From: Penaeicola halotolerans
GTDB lineage: Bacteria; Bacteroidota; Bacteroidia; Cytophagales; Cyclobacteriaceae
Assembly: GCF_016464625.1 (NCBI RefSeq)
Contig: NZ_JAEAGO010000001.1
Span: 1-64,000 of the forward strand
Direction of reading: 5' to 3'
Length of the DNA: 64,000 bases
In this document: positions 36,147 to 45,654 of the stretch, one piece after another
How the letters are laid out: each line of letters begins with the position of its first letter
How positions within the stretch are numbered: the first letter of the stretch is position 1
Translations under genes and position numbers: made by a program
The notes under the pieces: generated by a model
What the model was told of the DNA's origin: nothing
What the model saw: only the letters and a program-made list of their open reading frames with translations
The model's database searches: none

Positions 36147-37547
36147 TTACTCATCAATCCAGCCTCCTTCAAATCCAGCCCTGATGAGCCCATTTCGAAT
36201 ATAGGGATTTTTCTTCATCACTGACCAAATCAATTCTGATTCGTGGTTTTCAATCATCAATAAGATTGGACCTTGATCAATACCTAGATAATCTTTTGCG
36301 ATCCAGCCAGCTGCATTTGTTTCGCCATATATGTAAGTTGGATTAAATGCATCTTTAAATCCATATGCTCCATATAATCTATCTCCGTAAATACTGTACA
36401 TTGCGCTGAGGGCTTTTTTTGATTCTTCAGGTGTAAAAGCATAACTTCCGCCAGCAGCAGTTGGAGCTATCGTACCATCGTCTACTTGGTAATTTCTGGC
36501 AGCACCTCTAGCTCTATAATCATAAAACACTTGGCCTCCCTCTTGTACATTTCCTGGTCCATCACTTGCCGTAAGCCCCCAGATATTTTCAGAGTAGCCC
36601 CTAAACCTTCCAGGGTTTTCTATGCAATAAGCTCGATTGCTTAATGTAGCTCGTCTTGAGTTTTCAAAATAATCAAAACCCAAGGTAGCTGTGTAGTCAT
36701 CATTAATTCCCCTAAAATCAATGTAGATATGACTATATTGATGTCCAAATAGTGGTCCAAAATTAATATGTGTAAAACCTTGAAATGAGCCTACCTCATA
36801 AGTACTTGTCCAAGCAGGCCAAACACTTTCATCTAAGGGATATGTAGGCGATCCAAGGCCAAGAATATAGAGTATCATTGCCTCATTGTAACCTGTCCAT
36901 TCGAAAGGTAAAAAGCCTTCTTCTGGAATCCAGCCAAGACTCATTTTTGCTTTATCATTCATAGCCCATTGCCAATCCACAGCTCTGTATAATTCATCTG
37001 CTACATTTCTAATGGATAGTTCATCTTCAGTATCTCCATCGAAATAGCTTTGACAACTTAATATCCCTGCCATCAATAAAGCAGTATCAATGGTTGAGAG
37101 TTCTACTTCTCTATATCGATATCCTGTATTCATATCTAAAAAGTGGTAGAAAAAACCTTTATACCCTCCGACCTGTATGCTGCTGTTTGATTGGGGTAGT
37201 GATTTTAAAAATTCTAATGTTTTTTTAACTCTTTGGACAGCTTCAAACCGAGATATGTAGCCATTTTCTACACCAACTATATAAGCTGTAAGACCAAAAC
37301 CAACAGCAGCTATGCTACTAAAACTCTCAGTCGGTGCTCTGTCTGGAATTAACCCTGTCTCATTATCAGCTATGTCCCAGAAAAAATGAAAAGTATCTTC
37401 TTTCAGTTGCCTGATAAATTGAAGTGTATCTAAATTGCTGACTTCAGGTGGAGTTGTAGGGTTTTGAGGTAATTCTGTTTCACTTTTACATCCATAAGTG
37501 AAAATCAGAAAAAGTACTATACAATATTTTAATAGGTATTTCATCAA
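36147..37547 (-). CDS. Glycoamylase-family (GH144-like) lipoprotein, copy B
   Basis: Lipoprotein of 466 residues (lipobox FTYGC) with the PF10091/GH144-type (alpha/alpha)6 domain but no fibronectin module. Shared motifs with copy A are DTFHFFWDIADNETGL near the start, FEWTGYNEAMILYILGLGSPT, FRGYSENIWGLTASDGPG and LGIDQGPILLMIENHES. It is divergent enough from copy A to suggest a different cleavage mode. It heads the transcript with the sensor-regulator gene. A second Met at residue 2 is an alternative start. Confidence 0.78.
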   Translation of the reverse strand: MMKYLLKYCIVLFLIFTYGCKSETELPQNPTTPPEVSNLDTLQFIRQLKEDTFHFFWDIADNETGLIPDRAPTESFSSIAAVGFGLTAYIVGVENGYISRFEAVQRVKKTLEFLKSLPQSNSSIQVGGYKGFFYHFLDMNTGYRYREVELSTIDTALLMAGILSCQSYFDGDTEDELSIRNVADELYRAVDWQWAMNDKAKMSLGWIPEEGFLPFEWTGYNEAMILYILGLGSPTYPLDESVWPAWTSTYEVGSFQGFTHINFGPLFGHQYSHIYIDFRGINDDYTATLGFDYFENSRRATLSNRAYCIENPGRFRGYSENIWGLTASDGPGNVQEGGQVFYDYRARGAARNYQVDDGTIAPTAAGGSYAFTPEESKKALSAMYSIYGDRLYGAYGFKDAFNPTYIYGETNAAGWIAKDYLGIDQGPILLMIENHESELIWSVMKKNPYIRNGLIRAGFEGGWIDE

Positions 37548-37715
37548 ATAGGTCTTTTCTGTGTTTGAGTTTGCTCTGATAAGGGTATAAACTTCAAATG
37601 CTCCTCAAATTAACGAATGCCTCAATCATTTCGCATAAATACGTGTTTTGTAAGTGCTAGTCCAAACTTATTTTTAAATTCGTTACTCTGATTGATCTAA
37701 TTTAAACAAACTGAT

Positions 37716-38612
37716 ATGTTGACGATAAACCCCAAAGATATTTCTACAGGTGAGTTTCACGGCTATATGCTTGGAGCGATTGCTCCTAGACCGATCGCTT
37801 TTGCAAGCACGATAGACAAGGCAGGAAATGTGAACTTGAGTCCATTTAGCTTTTTTAATGCCTTTGGTTCAAATCCTCCTACGATCATCTTTTCTCCAGC
37901 ACGTAGGGTAAGGGATAATACCATCAAGCATACCCTAGAAAATGTGATGGAAGTAGATGAAGTGGTGATCAACATCGTCAACTACAATATGGTAGAGCAG
38001 ATGTCTCTAGCGAGTACAGAATATGACAAGGGAGTTAATGAATTTGTTAAATCTGGATTGACAGAGGCTCCCTCATCGCTAGTCAAACCACCACGTGTAC
38101 TAGAAGCTCCCGCAGCTTTTGAATGTAAGGTAAAGCAAATCATCTCTATGGGAGACCAAGGTGGTGCAGCTAATTTGATCATTTGTGAGGTGATATTAGC
38201 ACATTTTAATGAGAACATACTTGATGCTGATGGCAAGATAGATCCCTTCAAACTGGATGCAGTGGCTCGAATGGGGGGCGACTGGTACTGTAGAGCCAAT
38301 GGAGATGCGCTCTTTGAAATACCAAAGCCTGTCAGAAATAAAGGAATAGGTGTGGATGCTTTACCTCAGTCAGTGAGAGAAAGTGTCATTTTCACGGGAA
38401 ATAATATTGCTAGACTAGGTAATGTAGAACAACTTCCTTCGGCAGAGCAAGCAGCAGCTTATCTAACGGAAAATGCAGAGCTAAAAGAGCTACTTACTCG
38501 TCTCAAAAATGATCCTGAGAACCTCATAGATCAAATACATGTGCTCGCTAAGCAACATTTGGAGGCGGGAAACGTAAATGAAGCATGGATGATACTACTC
38601 CAAATATTATAA
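37716..38612 (+). CDS. Flavin reductase-like FMN-binding protein
   Basis: Protein of 298 residues with a split-barrel FMN-binding domain (about 10-200). The MLGAIAPRPIAFAST start and SPFSFFNAFGSNPPTIIFSP are typical of the DIM6/NTAB flavin reductase family. The C-terminal 90 residues are helical and not recognised. Likely a cytoplasmic NAD(P)H:FMN reductase or FMN-dependent redox protein; substrate unknown. It is divergent from the GH144-like copy B gene with a 168-base gap. Confidence 0.85.
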   Translation: MLTINPKDISTGEFHGYMLGAIAPRPIAFASTIDKAGNVNLSPFSFFNAFGSNPPTIIFSPARRVRDNTIKHTLENVMEVDEVVINIVNYNMVEQMSLASTEYDKGVNEFVKSGLTEAPSSLVKPPRVLEAPAAFECKVKQIISMGDQGGAANLIICEVILAHFNENILDADGKIDPFKLDAVARMGGDWYCRANGDALFEIPKPVRNKGIGVDALPQSVRESVIFTGNNIARLGNVEQLPSAEQAAAYLTENAELKELLTRLKNDPENLIDQIHVLAKQHLEAGNVNEAWMILLQIL

Positions 38613-38724
38613 GGCGGAATCCCATGTCTTGTTGATTTGAAGTGGTTTTATTGATATTATCAAAACATATATTTGTTTTGCTCGATTTGTTTTCTAACTT
38701 TACTGAAAACCAGACAGTTGTACT

Positions 38725-38946
38725 ATGAAGCCTCCCAAATTTCTCTTCAGTTTCACAACTGACGATACGCGTGAGTATATCATTCATGCACATCCGCCAG
38801 TCATGCTTTTTAAGGTAGATCGCAATGCGAAAGGGGAGGTAGAACTGAAAGTGCAAAATAGTCAACCCTTAGAAAAAGATGAGTCGAAAATGAATCAACT
38901 CTTGGCTGAAGCTAAAAATTGGTTTTATAGAGAGATATATCAATGA
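38725..38946 (+). CDS. Small conserved-looking protein of unknown function (73 aa)
   Basis: Soluble protein with no signal peptide, not recognised. It begins MKPPKFLFSFTTDDTREYI and ends with a helical EAKNWFYREIYQ. It is followed directly by a hairpin that terminates in both directions. The reading frame has normal codon use and the spacing fits a real gene. Confidence 0.55.
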   Translation: MKPPKFLFSFTTDDTREYIIHAHPPVMLFKVDRNAKGEVELKVQNSQPLEKDESKMNQLLAEAKNWFYREIYQ

Positions 38947-38981
38947 AGAAAGTCTAGTCAACTGACTAAACTTTCTTATTT
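38946..38981. terminator. Bidirectional terminator
   Basis: AAGAAAGT-C-TAGTC pairs with GACTA-A-ACTTTCTT around AACT, with T-rich flanks on both strands. It separates the convergent 73-aa gene and the serine hydrolase gene. Confidence 0.75.
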
Positions 38982-38982
38982 A

Positions 38983-40074
38983 TTATCGAATGATTTCATT
39001 GATTTTTTCCCACATGAGATTATGAAAAATGACGGGGACCTCTCCGCCATCACTAGGAGCTTCACCCATCCGAATGACGACAAGGCGCTGACTAGGAATG
39101 ATGTCTAGTATTTGTCCATTAGCGCCTAGTCCAGCAATCATATCACTTGGTGCCTGTGGTGCTAGCACACCGCTGAAGCTATTAGGATTGCCAGGATAGA
39201 CGATACTCGTTTTCCCATTGAGCCACCATAGGTATCCATAGGCTGGATTTAAGCTTTGAGATGAATTGGTCATCGCTTGGAGATAGGCTTTATCACTTAT
39301 TATTGGCGTTTCTCCCCAATTTCCATCATTGAGAATCATTAGTCCGAATCGTGCCATAGATCGAGGTGTACTAAAGTAGATACCATTGTATCCTACTTGA
39401 CTCCAAAAGCCATTCATTCCTATCTTTTGCGCTATTTTTTCATTGGTATAAAGCGTCCTTGATCTACCAGTAGCGTTTTCCAATACACCATCAAGAAGCG
39501 TATAGGGTGCATTGTGGTAGTACCATTGGGTATTTGGCGGTGCCATATACTGAAGGCAAGCAGGCTCAGTACACATCAGGTCAGCCACTTCATAATCGAG
39601 ACCTGTGGTCATAGTGAGTTGCCTTTTGATGGTAATTTGAGACTCTTGAGAGGGGCTTAGTGATGTCCATCCTTCTCCCAAATATTGACTGCTTGGATCA
39701 TCTATGTTTAAAAGTACTTCCTCTTGAGCAATCCCTATGAGTGTAGCGGTGATTGTCTTGCCAGCTGATGCCCAGTACCAAAAGGAGTTCTCATCAAAAC
39801 TTTCAGTGCTAGATATTTTTTGACCCCAGTAGTTTTCAAGGACGATCTTACCATCCTTCAATAGGATGAATGCCCTTGTGTCATTGGCTTCTAAAAATTC
39901 ATAAAGTGCTGGTATTTGATCAGTATTCCACCCGAGAGATGCTGCGTCTGTCGTTTCCCATGTATTGCCACTGAGTGGAGGGAAATATAATGCTTCATCA
40001 GGCTGAGGTTCGTCATTTTTAGTGCATGAAAGCAGTAATAGCGATAAAATGAATAGTTTACTTAGCTTTAGCAT
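38983..40074 (-). CDS. Serine hydrolase, beta-lactamase class C family, lipoprotein
   Basis: Exported lipoprotein of 363 residues (lipobox LLLSC near residue 17). The class C/penicillin-binding fold is shown by SAGK (nucleophile Ser and Lys near 108-111) and a YHN motif near 187. No large extra domain is present. Such proteins are peptidases or esterases; antibiotic resistance is not implied. It is monocistronic. Confidence 0.85.
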   Translation of the reverse strand: MLKLSKLFILSLLLLSCTKNDEPQPDEALYFPPLSGNTWETTDAASLGWNTDQIPALYEFLEANDTRAFILLKDGKIVLENYWGQKISSTESFDENSFWYWASAGKTITATLIGIAQEEVLLNIDDPSSQYLGEGWTSLSPSQESQITIKRQLTMTTGLDYEVADLMCTEPACLQYMAPPNTQWYYHNAPYTLLDGVLENATGRSRTLYTNEKIAQKIGMNGFWSQVGYNGIYFSTPRSMARFGLMILNDGNWGETPIISDKAYLQAMTNSSQSLNPAYGYLWWLNGKTSIVYPGNPNSFSGVLAPQAPSDMIAGLGANGQILDIIPSQRLVVIRMGEAPSDGGEVPVIFHNLMWEKINEIIR

Positions 40075-40226
40075 AGCTTAAAATCTTTAGCTGAAAGTTA
40101 CAGAGATAGTTTTTCATTCCTTTGATCCACACGAACTTTGTATTGGTTTTCACTGTATCAAAGAGTGTGCTAATTCAAGTAGTTTAACAATGAGACTACT
40201 AGCGCGTTTTCTTTAAAATAATACCA

Positions 40227-41054
40227 ATGAATCAATCATTTATCAAATGCCTATTTGCACTCCATCAGGAAGCTGCCTGTTGTCCTCCGCCTAGGGTTGT
40301 GGTGTACTTTCATGAAGAGCTGATAGGCTTGCTATATCCTGAGTTTTCTGAGCTAGATTTTCCTAATACCGCTACACTAGAAGACTACATCAAGGAGCTG
40401 AAACAACAATTAATTTTACTTTTAGAGAAAGCTCCACTGCCATCTAGCGTAACTGCCGATCAAGTTGCTGAAGTGTTTTTTGGCCAACTCCCGCTGATTC
40501 GAGAAGCGATAGATAAGGATGTGCAAGCGACTTATGATGGCGATCCAGCTGCACAAAGCACTACTGAAGTGATTAGAACTTACCCTGGCTTCTATGCGAT
40601 AGCTTCTTACAGACTGGCTCATGCACTTCATCAGCTTGGGGTAGCCCTCATTCCAAGGATGATCACAGAGCATGCTCATAGCAAAACGGGCATAGACATT
40701 CATCCTGGAGCGGAGATAGGGGCATACTTTTGTATAGACCATGGGACTGGAATCGTGATCGGGGAAACCGCTAAAATAGGTGATCATGTGAAAATCTATC
40801 AAGGAGTTACTTTGGGTGCGCTGAGTGTGCACAAGGAAGACGCAGCCATTAAAAGACATCCTACGATAGGAGAAAGGGTAGTCCTATACTCAGGCGCTAC
40901 GATCTTGGGTGGAGAGACTGTTATCGGTCATGATAGCATCATTGGTGGCAATGTTTGGCTGACTAGGAGTGTGGCTCCTTTTTCTAAAGTGTATTATCGA
41001 GCACAGATGACTGATGGTTCGGGGAATACGGATATGATCACTTTTAAACCTTGA
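40227..41054 (+). CDS. cysE: Serine O-acetyltransferase
   Basis: First step of cysteine synthesis: acetyl-CoA plus serine to O-acetylserine. The 275-residue protein has an N-terminal helical domain and a left-handed beta-helix of hexapeptide repeats ([30 protein letters not shown]). The catalytic DHGTG motif is present. It lacks the usual C-terminal Ile that docks into CysK (it ends ITFKP), which fits pairing with a CysM-type synthase. It is 4 bases upstream of cysM. Confidence 0.92.
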   Translation: MNQSFIKCLFALHQEAACCPPPRVVVYFHEELIGLLYPEFSELDFPNTATLEDYIKELKQQLILLLEKAPLPSSVTADQVAEVFFGQLPLIREAIDKDVQATYDGDPAAQSTTEVIRTYPGFYAIASYRLAHALHQLGVALIPRMITEHAHSKTGIDIHPGAEIGAYFCIDHGTGIVIGETAKIGDHVKIYQGVTLGALSVHKEDAAIKRHPTIGERVVLYSGATILGGETVIGHDSIIGGNVWLTRSVAPFSKVYYRAQMTDGSGNTDMITFKP

Positions 41055-41058
41055 TATC

Positions 41059-41937
41059 ATGAAATTAGAATCATTGATAGGCAATACGCCCCTAATAGCA
41101 CTTCAAAGAATACCTCTCAAAAAGGAAGTGACGATCTACTGTAAGCTAGAAGGTCAAAACCCAGGAGGCAGTGTCAAAGATCGTGCTGCACTAGGCATGA
41201 TCTCCGCTGCACTTGAAAGAGGGGATGTCAAGCCAGGGGATCGCTTAGTAGAAGCGACAAGTGGTAATACGGGTATAGCTCTCGCCATGATCGCTAGTAT
41301 GAAGGGACTGCAAATGACGCTCATCATGCCAGATAACTCCACCGAGGAACGCATCAAAACGATGAGGGCCTATGGGGCAGAAGTGATCCTCACACCAGCT
41401 GCACAGACGATAGAGTATTCTAGGACTCTAGCCGAAGAGATGGCCGCATCGGGTGATTATTACATGCTTAATCAATTTGGCAATGCGGATAACTATAAGC
41501 AACACGAAAAAACGACTGGCCCCGAGATTTGGAGGGATACGAAGGGTCAGGTGACTCACTTTGTCTCTGCGATGGGCACTACTGGTACGATCATGGGTGT
41601 CTCTCGATATCTCAAAAGTCAAAATCCAAATGTCCAAATCATCGGTACGCAGCCGACAGATGGTTCGCAGATACCAGGGATCAGAAGGTGGTCACCTGAG
41701 TTTTTACCCAAAATATATGATGCCAGTAGAGTAGATCGTATCATAGATGTCAGTGCTGAAGAAGCCACGGAGATGACGAGAAGGCTAGCAAAGGAAGAAG
41801 GAATCCTTGCGGGAATGAGTAGTGGAGGGGCGCTTAGTGCAGCATTGAAGGTGGCTTCAACGATAGATAAGGGTGTCATTGTCTGCATCACTTGCGACAG
41901 AGGAGATCGCTATTTGAGCTCTACTCTTTTTGAGTAA
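41059..41937 (+). CDS. cysM: Cysteine synthase, CysM type
   Basis: PLP enzyme converting O-acetylserine and sulfide (or thiosulfate) to cysteine. The 292-residue protein has the PLP lysine Lys40 in GGSVKDRAA, the EATSGNTGIALA phosphate/substrate loop and GIRRWSPEFLPKIYD, which is typical of CysM. It is co-transcribed with cysE. Confidence 0.93.
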   Translation: MKLESLIGNTPLIALQRIPLKKEVTIYCKLEGQNPGGSVKDRAALGMISAALERGDVKPGDRLVEATSGNTGIALAMIASMKGLQMTLIMPDNSTEERIKTMRAYGAEVILTPAAQTIEYSRTLAEEMAASGDYYMLNQFGNADNYKQHEKTTGPEIWRDTKGQVTHFVSAMGTTGTIMGVSRYLKSQNPNVQIIGTQPTDGSQIPGIRRWSPEFLPKIYDASRVDRIIDVSAEEATEMTRRLAKEEGILAGMSSGGALSAALKVASTIDKGVIVCITCDRGDRYLSSTLFE

Positions 41938-41995
41938 GGAATAAAAAACTTCCTCTTAAAATCTTTACCTTGTCAAGGTAGCTACATTCATATTT

Positions 41996-42796
41996 ATGCA
42001 TGATTTAAAGAATAAGACAGTGCTCATCACTGGTGGTGGGTCAGGTATCGGCAAACTGATGGGAAGAATGGTTCTGGAAAAAGGAGCGCAACTCATCATT
42101 TGGGATATCAATCAAGCCAATATAGACCAGACAATCACTGAACTGGCCGCATTTGGCTCCGTTACGGGCTATCAGATAGATGTGACTCATGTGGAGAAGG
42201 TCACAGCCACTGCACAACTTGTCAAGCAAAAACATGGGGTCGTAGATGTACTCATCAATAACGCTGGGACGGTCGTAGGGAAGTATTTTCATGAACATTC
42301 GCTCAGAGATATCAGCTTTACTATGGAGCTCAATGCTAATGCGCCTATGAATATCGCCCTAGCCTTTTTGCCAGATATGATGGCGCAGAGGAGTGGGCAT
42401 ATTTGCAATATCGCCTCTTCGGCTGGACTGATTTCAAATCCCAAGATGTCTGTCTATGCTGCTAGTAAATGGTCTATGATCGGTTGGTCAGATAGCTTGA
42501 GACTTGAGATGCAAGCCCTCAAAACAGGGGTGGGTATCACGACAGTCACACCTTACTACATCAACACGGGGATGTTTGACGGGGTCAAGTCTGTCATCCC
42601 AATCTTAAATCCAGAGAAAGTTTCCAAAAGGATCATTAGCGCCATTGAAAGAAATAAAATATTTGTCAGTATGCCTTGGACGGTACGTTTTGTGCGGTTT
42701 GCGCAGGGACTCTTTCCCATCTGGCTCTTTGACTGGTTCGTAGGAAAGGTACTCGGTGTATATAGCACGATGGAGCACTTCAAAGGAAGGTCATAA
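41996..42796 (+). CDS. SDR-family oxidoreductase
   Basis: Classical short-chain dehydrogenase of 266 residues with TGGGSGIG (12-19), NNAG near 90, a Ser in NIASSAGL and the catalytic YAASK. A hydrophobic C-terminal segment (FAQGLFPIWLFDWFVGKVLG) suggests membrane association, as in the retinol-dehydrogenase-like group. Substrate unknown. Confidence 0.88.
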   Translation: MHDLKNKTVLITGGGSGIGKLMGRMVLEKGAQLIIWDINQANIDQTITELAAFGSVTGYQIDVTHVEKVTATAQLVKQKHGVVDVLINNAGTVVGKYFHEHSLRDISFTMELNANAPMNIALAFLPDMMAQRSGHICNIASSAGLISNPKMSVYAASKWSMIGWSDSLRLEMQALKTGVGITTVTPYYINTGMFDGVKSVIPILNPEKVSKRIISAIERNKIFVSMPWTVRFVRFAQGLFPIWLFDWFVGKVLGVYSTMEHFKGRS

Positions 42797-42801
42797 AAAC
42801 A

Positions 42802-42845
42802 AAATCCCTAGCATCTATCAGACACTAGGGATTTCATTTTCATTG
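42802..42845. terminator. Bidirectional terminator between the SDR gene and tRNA-Pro
   Basis: AAATCCCTAG pairs with CTAGGGATTT around a 13-base loop, and T-rich stretches follow on both strands. It can end both the SDR transcript and the convergent tRNA transcript. Confidence 0.8.
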
Positions 42846-42848
42846 TAG

Positions 42849-42922
42849 TCGGGGTGGCAGGATTCGAACCTACGACCTCCTCGTCCCAAACGAGGCGCGA
42901 TACCGGGCTACGCTACACCCCG
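42849..42922 (-). tRNA. tRNA-Pro (anticodon TGG)
   Basis: The minus strand folds as a full cloverleaf with acceptor stem CGGGGTG/CACCCCG, discriminator A, anticodon stem CCTCG/CGAGG with loop TTTGGGA, and T-loop GGTTCGAATCC. CCA is not encoded. Confidence 0.96.
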
Positions 42923-42962
42923 AAACTAGGTTTTTACAACCCTTTTTTCCTTGAGAGGTCTG

Positions 42963-42970
42963 CAAAGCTA
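42963..42970 (-). promoter_or_regulatory. -7 promoter element for tRNA-Pro
   Basis: The minus strand reads TAGCTTTG (TAnnTTTG) 41 bases before the tRNA. No clear -33 element is seen. Confidence 0.45.
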
Positions 42971-43068
42971 AGTAAAAAATCGAACTATCAGCAGTTAGTC
43001 CCTCAATTAGCCCATAAAAGAATCTAGCTTTATGCTTTGACCTTGATTATCAGGACTTAAATTTCATC

Positions 43069-43098
43069 AAAAAAGGGCTACTTCAAGCAGCCCTTTTT
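43069..43098 (-). terminator. Terminator after the thiolase gene
   Basis: AAAAGGGCT pairs with AGCCCTTTT; on the minus strand the hairpin ends in a run of T residues. It lies 23 bases after the thiolase stop. Confidence 0.75.
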
Positions 43099-43120
43099 GG
43101 TGTGTGATGATATTCGCTGA

Positions 43121-44299
43121 TTACATCTTCTCGATCACGATAGCAGATGCACCACCGCCACCATTGCAGATACCAGCTACGCCTATCTTACCACCTTTTT
43201 GGTGGAGGACATTGCTGAGTGTAGTTACGATGCGTGAACCAGATGAGCCTAATGGGTGACCTAGAGATACTGCACCACCCGCTACATTGACTTTATTGCT
43301 ATCAAGATTCAATACTTGGTTGTTTGCCAAAGCTACCGCAGCAAAAGCTTCATTGATCTCATAGTAGTCCACTTCCTCAGGAGTGACTCCAGCGTTTTTG
43401 AGGGCTTTAGGGATCGCTAGTGAAGGCGCAGTAGTGAACCAAAGTGGATCTTGAGCGGCATCCGCAAAACCTCTGATCTTAGCGATTGGCTTCAATCCTA
43501 GCTCTTCTGCCTTTTCTTTGCTCATCAAAACTACTGCAGAAGCACCATCATTCATGGTAGAGGCATTGGCAGCAGTGACTGTTCCGTCTTTGGTAAATAC
43601 AGGTCTCAGGCTTGGGATTTTGTCAAAGCTGACGTTTTTGAACTCTTCGTCTTCTTCGATAAAGCTGACGTTTCCTTTTCTATCTTTCACTTCTACTGGG
43701 ATGACTTCCTCTTTGAAAAAGCCGTTTTTCCAGTTCTCAGCAGATCTTTTGTATGAATTGATTGCATACTCGTCTTGGGCTTCTCTGCTGATGTTCATTT
43801 CTTTGGCGGTGTTGTCTGCACAGTTTCCCATCGGGAATCCATTGTACACTTCCCAAAGACCATCTTTTACGAGGCCATCTACAAATTCAGCATTGCCATA
43901 TTTGTATCCAAATCTAGCCTTAGGCACATAGAATGGCACATTGGACATGCTCTCCATACCACCTGCTACGACTACATCATTTTGACCAGTCATGATAGAC
44001 TGCGCGCCAAACATGATGGCTTTCATGCCTGATGAACATACTTTATTGACTGTAGTGCAAGGGACATTGTAGCCTATACCTGCTCCTATGGCTGCCTGAC
44101 GTGCAGGCGCTTGTCCTAGATTAGCAGAGATGACATTGCCCATCAATACTTCTTGTACTTCTTTAGGATCTACTTTAGCCTTGGCCAAGGCACCTTTGAT
44201 AGCGATAGATCCAAGCTCTACAGCTGTGAAACCTGATAGACTTCCGCCAAAACTTCCCATGGGTGTTCTAGCGGCTGCGATGATGTATACTTCTTTCAT
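43121..44299 (-). CDS. atoB: Acetyl-CoA C-acetyltransferase (thiolase)
   Basis: Condenses two acetyl-CoA to acetoacetyl-CoA or the reverse. The 392-residue protein has the nucleophile Cys88 in NKVCSSGMKA, NEAFAAVAL, GHPLGSSG (catalytic His) and the C-terminal CNGGGGASA with the second Cys. It is a biosynthetic-type length. It stands next to the Bat-like operon but has no clear link to it. Confidence 0.93.
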   Translation of the reverse strand: MKEVYIIAAARTPMGSFGGSLSGFTAVELGSIAIKGALAKAKVDPKEVQEVLMGNVISANLGQAPARQAAIGAGIGYNVPCTTVNKVCSSGMKAIMFGAQSIMTGQNDVVVAGGMESMSNVPFYVPKARFGYKYGNAEFVDGLVKDGLWEVYNGFPMGNCADNTAKEMNISREAQDEYAINSYKRSAENWKNGFFKEEVIPVEVKDRKGNVSFIEEDEEFKNVSFDKIPSLRPVFTKDGTVTAANASTMNDGASAVVLMSKEKAEELGLKPIAKIRGFADAAQDPLWFTTAPSLAIPKALKNAGVTPEEVDYYEINEAFAAVALANNQVLNLDSNKVNVAGGAVSLGHPLGSSGSRIVTTLSNVLHQKGGKIGVAGICNGGGGASAIVIEKM

Positions 44300-44327
44300 G
44301 TTTAGGGTTTATTTTATGGTAAATATC

Positions 44328-45002
44328 CTACCAATCTGGCTTTCCATTTGGAGGCCTTTTGGTAGCTTTCTTTTTTTGCTGTTGGATAAATTTGATTTCG
44401 TTATTGTTCAAGGCATTGAGTATGGCTTCGGCTTTTTCCTTGGAGATATTCATCTCTTTGAGCTTGTCCATCAACTCTTGCTGTGATAGTTCTCTTTGCT
44501 GCTGTTCAGGGGATTTTTCGGACTGGCCGTTAGGATCATTTTTCTCATTGGATTTGTCAGCATCTCCGGGCTTTTGATCTTGTCCAGACGGGTTTTGCTT
44601 TTGATCGTCCTGCTTATCTTGTCCTTGATTATCCTTGTTTTGGTTTTGCTGCTGCTGATTCTGCTGTTTTTGTTGCTCTCCATTCTTTTGATCCTGCTGC
44701 TTGTCTTGAGCCGAATCCTGTTGCTCTTTGTTTTGGTCTTGCTGCTGCTGTTGCTCCTGTTGCTTTTGTTGCTGCTCTTTTTCTTCCTTTTCTTTTTCTA
44801 GTTTCTCCAAGAGCGCCTTCATTTTGGCATCATTAGGGTATTTTTGTAGCCCTGCCTTGAGCTGAGAGATGGCTTTATTGGCATCACCTCCTATGTAGGT
44901 CTGTGCTGAGCCATGAAATATGTCCGCAGCAGATTGCGCCCAAGCACTCTGGATGAGTGTGCAGGATAGGAGAAATACGAGTCCAAAGAGTATCTTTTTC
45001 AT
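44328..45002 (-). CDS. Secreted TPR protein with Gln-rich low-complexity region (BatC/BatE-like)
   Basis: Exported protein of 224 residues with a signal peptide (about 1-22) and a single TPR-like unit (about 25-65). A long Gln/Lys/Asp/Asn-rich low-complexity stretch (about 70-165) and a short conserved helix (SQQELMDKLKEMNISKEKAEAIL) near the C-terminus follow. Last gene of a three-gene unit with the TPR and VWA genes, 4 bases after its neighbour. A peptide-scaffold role in a periplasmic Bat complex is inferred. Confidence 0.7.
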   Translation of the reverse strand: MKKILFGLVFLLSCTLIQSAWAQSAADIFHGSAQTYIGGDANKAISQLKAGLQKYPNDAKMKALLEKLEKEKEEKEQQQKQQEQQQQQDQNKEQQDSAQDKQQDQKNGEQQKQQNQQQQNQNKDNQGQDKQDDQKQNPSGQDQKPGDADKSNEKNDPNGQSEKSPEQQQRELSQQELMDKLKEMNISKEKAEAILNALNNNEIKFIQQQKKKATKRPPNGKPDW

Positions 45003-45006
45003 AAGC

Positions 45007-45651
45007 TTAATTGTCTACTTCTACTACTTCTGTGAGTCGTTGTACAAAGTCCTGATAGGCTTGTACTGTTTGGTCCTTTTGATAGGCTTCTATCATCACT
45101 TGTAGCGCAGCGCGATAGTCTCGCTTATTGACCAAATCGTCTGCTATGGCTTTTTGTTGCTTGGCAAACTCACTTGGTTCGATCTTGTCTTGCTGGTCTT
45201 GCTCTTGCTGCTGTTTTTGCAACATCTTTTTGACCAGTTCATAGTTATAACGTGCGTTATCGTTTTTTGGATCCTTTTTGAGGGCTTGTTTGAAAAGTTC
45301 TGCTGCTTTTTCTAATTCTTTATCCTTGGCTTGCATGATGCCCAGCTGTGTGTAGGCTATAGAAGCGGCTTGTTTGTCTGCATTGTCTAGGAGTGCCTCA
45401 TAGGCTTTGGTAGCCGCTTCGTTTTGCTCGGATTTGTAGTAGGCATTGGCGAGGTTGAGCAGTACACTTGGATCGCTCACTTTGAAGCTGTCGACCAATT
45501 GCCTGTTGTATTTGATGGCTTTTTCAAAATCCCCTCCTTTGAAAGCTTCCTCAGCAGCTGTTTTTAGCCGATTGACTTGGGCGATTTCATTGAAACTCCC
45601 CCAATCGAGAAAGGCCAGCATCAGTAGCAATATGGCGGTAGACTTGGTCAT
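45007..45651 (-). CDS. TPR-repeat protein (BatC-like)
   Basis: Periplasmic or membrane-anchored protein of 214 residues with an N-terminal hydrophobic segment (about 5-20). Several TPR motifs (about 25-150) include FEKAIKYNRQLVDSF and ELEKAAELFKQALKKDPKNDNARYN; a Gln-rich patch follows. It lies between the VWA gene and the Gln-rich TPR gene with 3-4 base gaps, the usual layout of Bat stress-tolerance operons. Confidence 0.75.
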   Translation of the reverse strand: MTKSTAILLLMLAFLDWGSFNEIAQVNRLKTAAEEAFKGGDFEKAIKYNRQLVDSFKVSDPSVLLNLANAYYKSEQNEAATKAYEALLDNADKQAASIAYTQLGIMQAKDKELEKAAELFKQALKKDPKNDNARYNYELVKKMLQKQQQEQDQQDKIEPSEFAKQQKAIADDLVNKRDYRAALQVMIEAYQKDQTVQAYQDFVQRLTEVVEVDN

Positions 45652-45654
45652 GGC

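Noticed and set aside
38983-40074. Beta-lactamase resistance gene
   Set aside because: Class C-type serine hydrolase lipoproteins are common as peptidases and esterases; nothing in the sequence or context indicates antibiotic resistance.
44496-44801. Leucine-rich open frame on the plus strand
   Set aside because: It is the antisense image of the Gln-rich (CAG/CAA) region of the Bat-operon TPR gene; no start context or family support.
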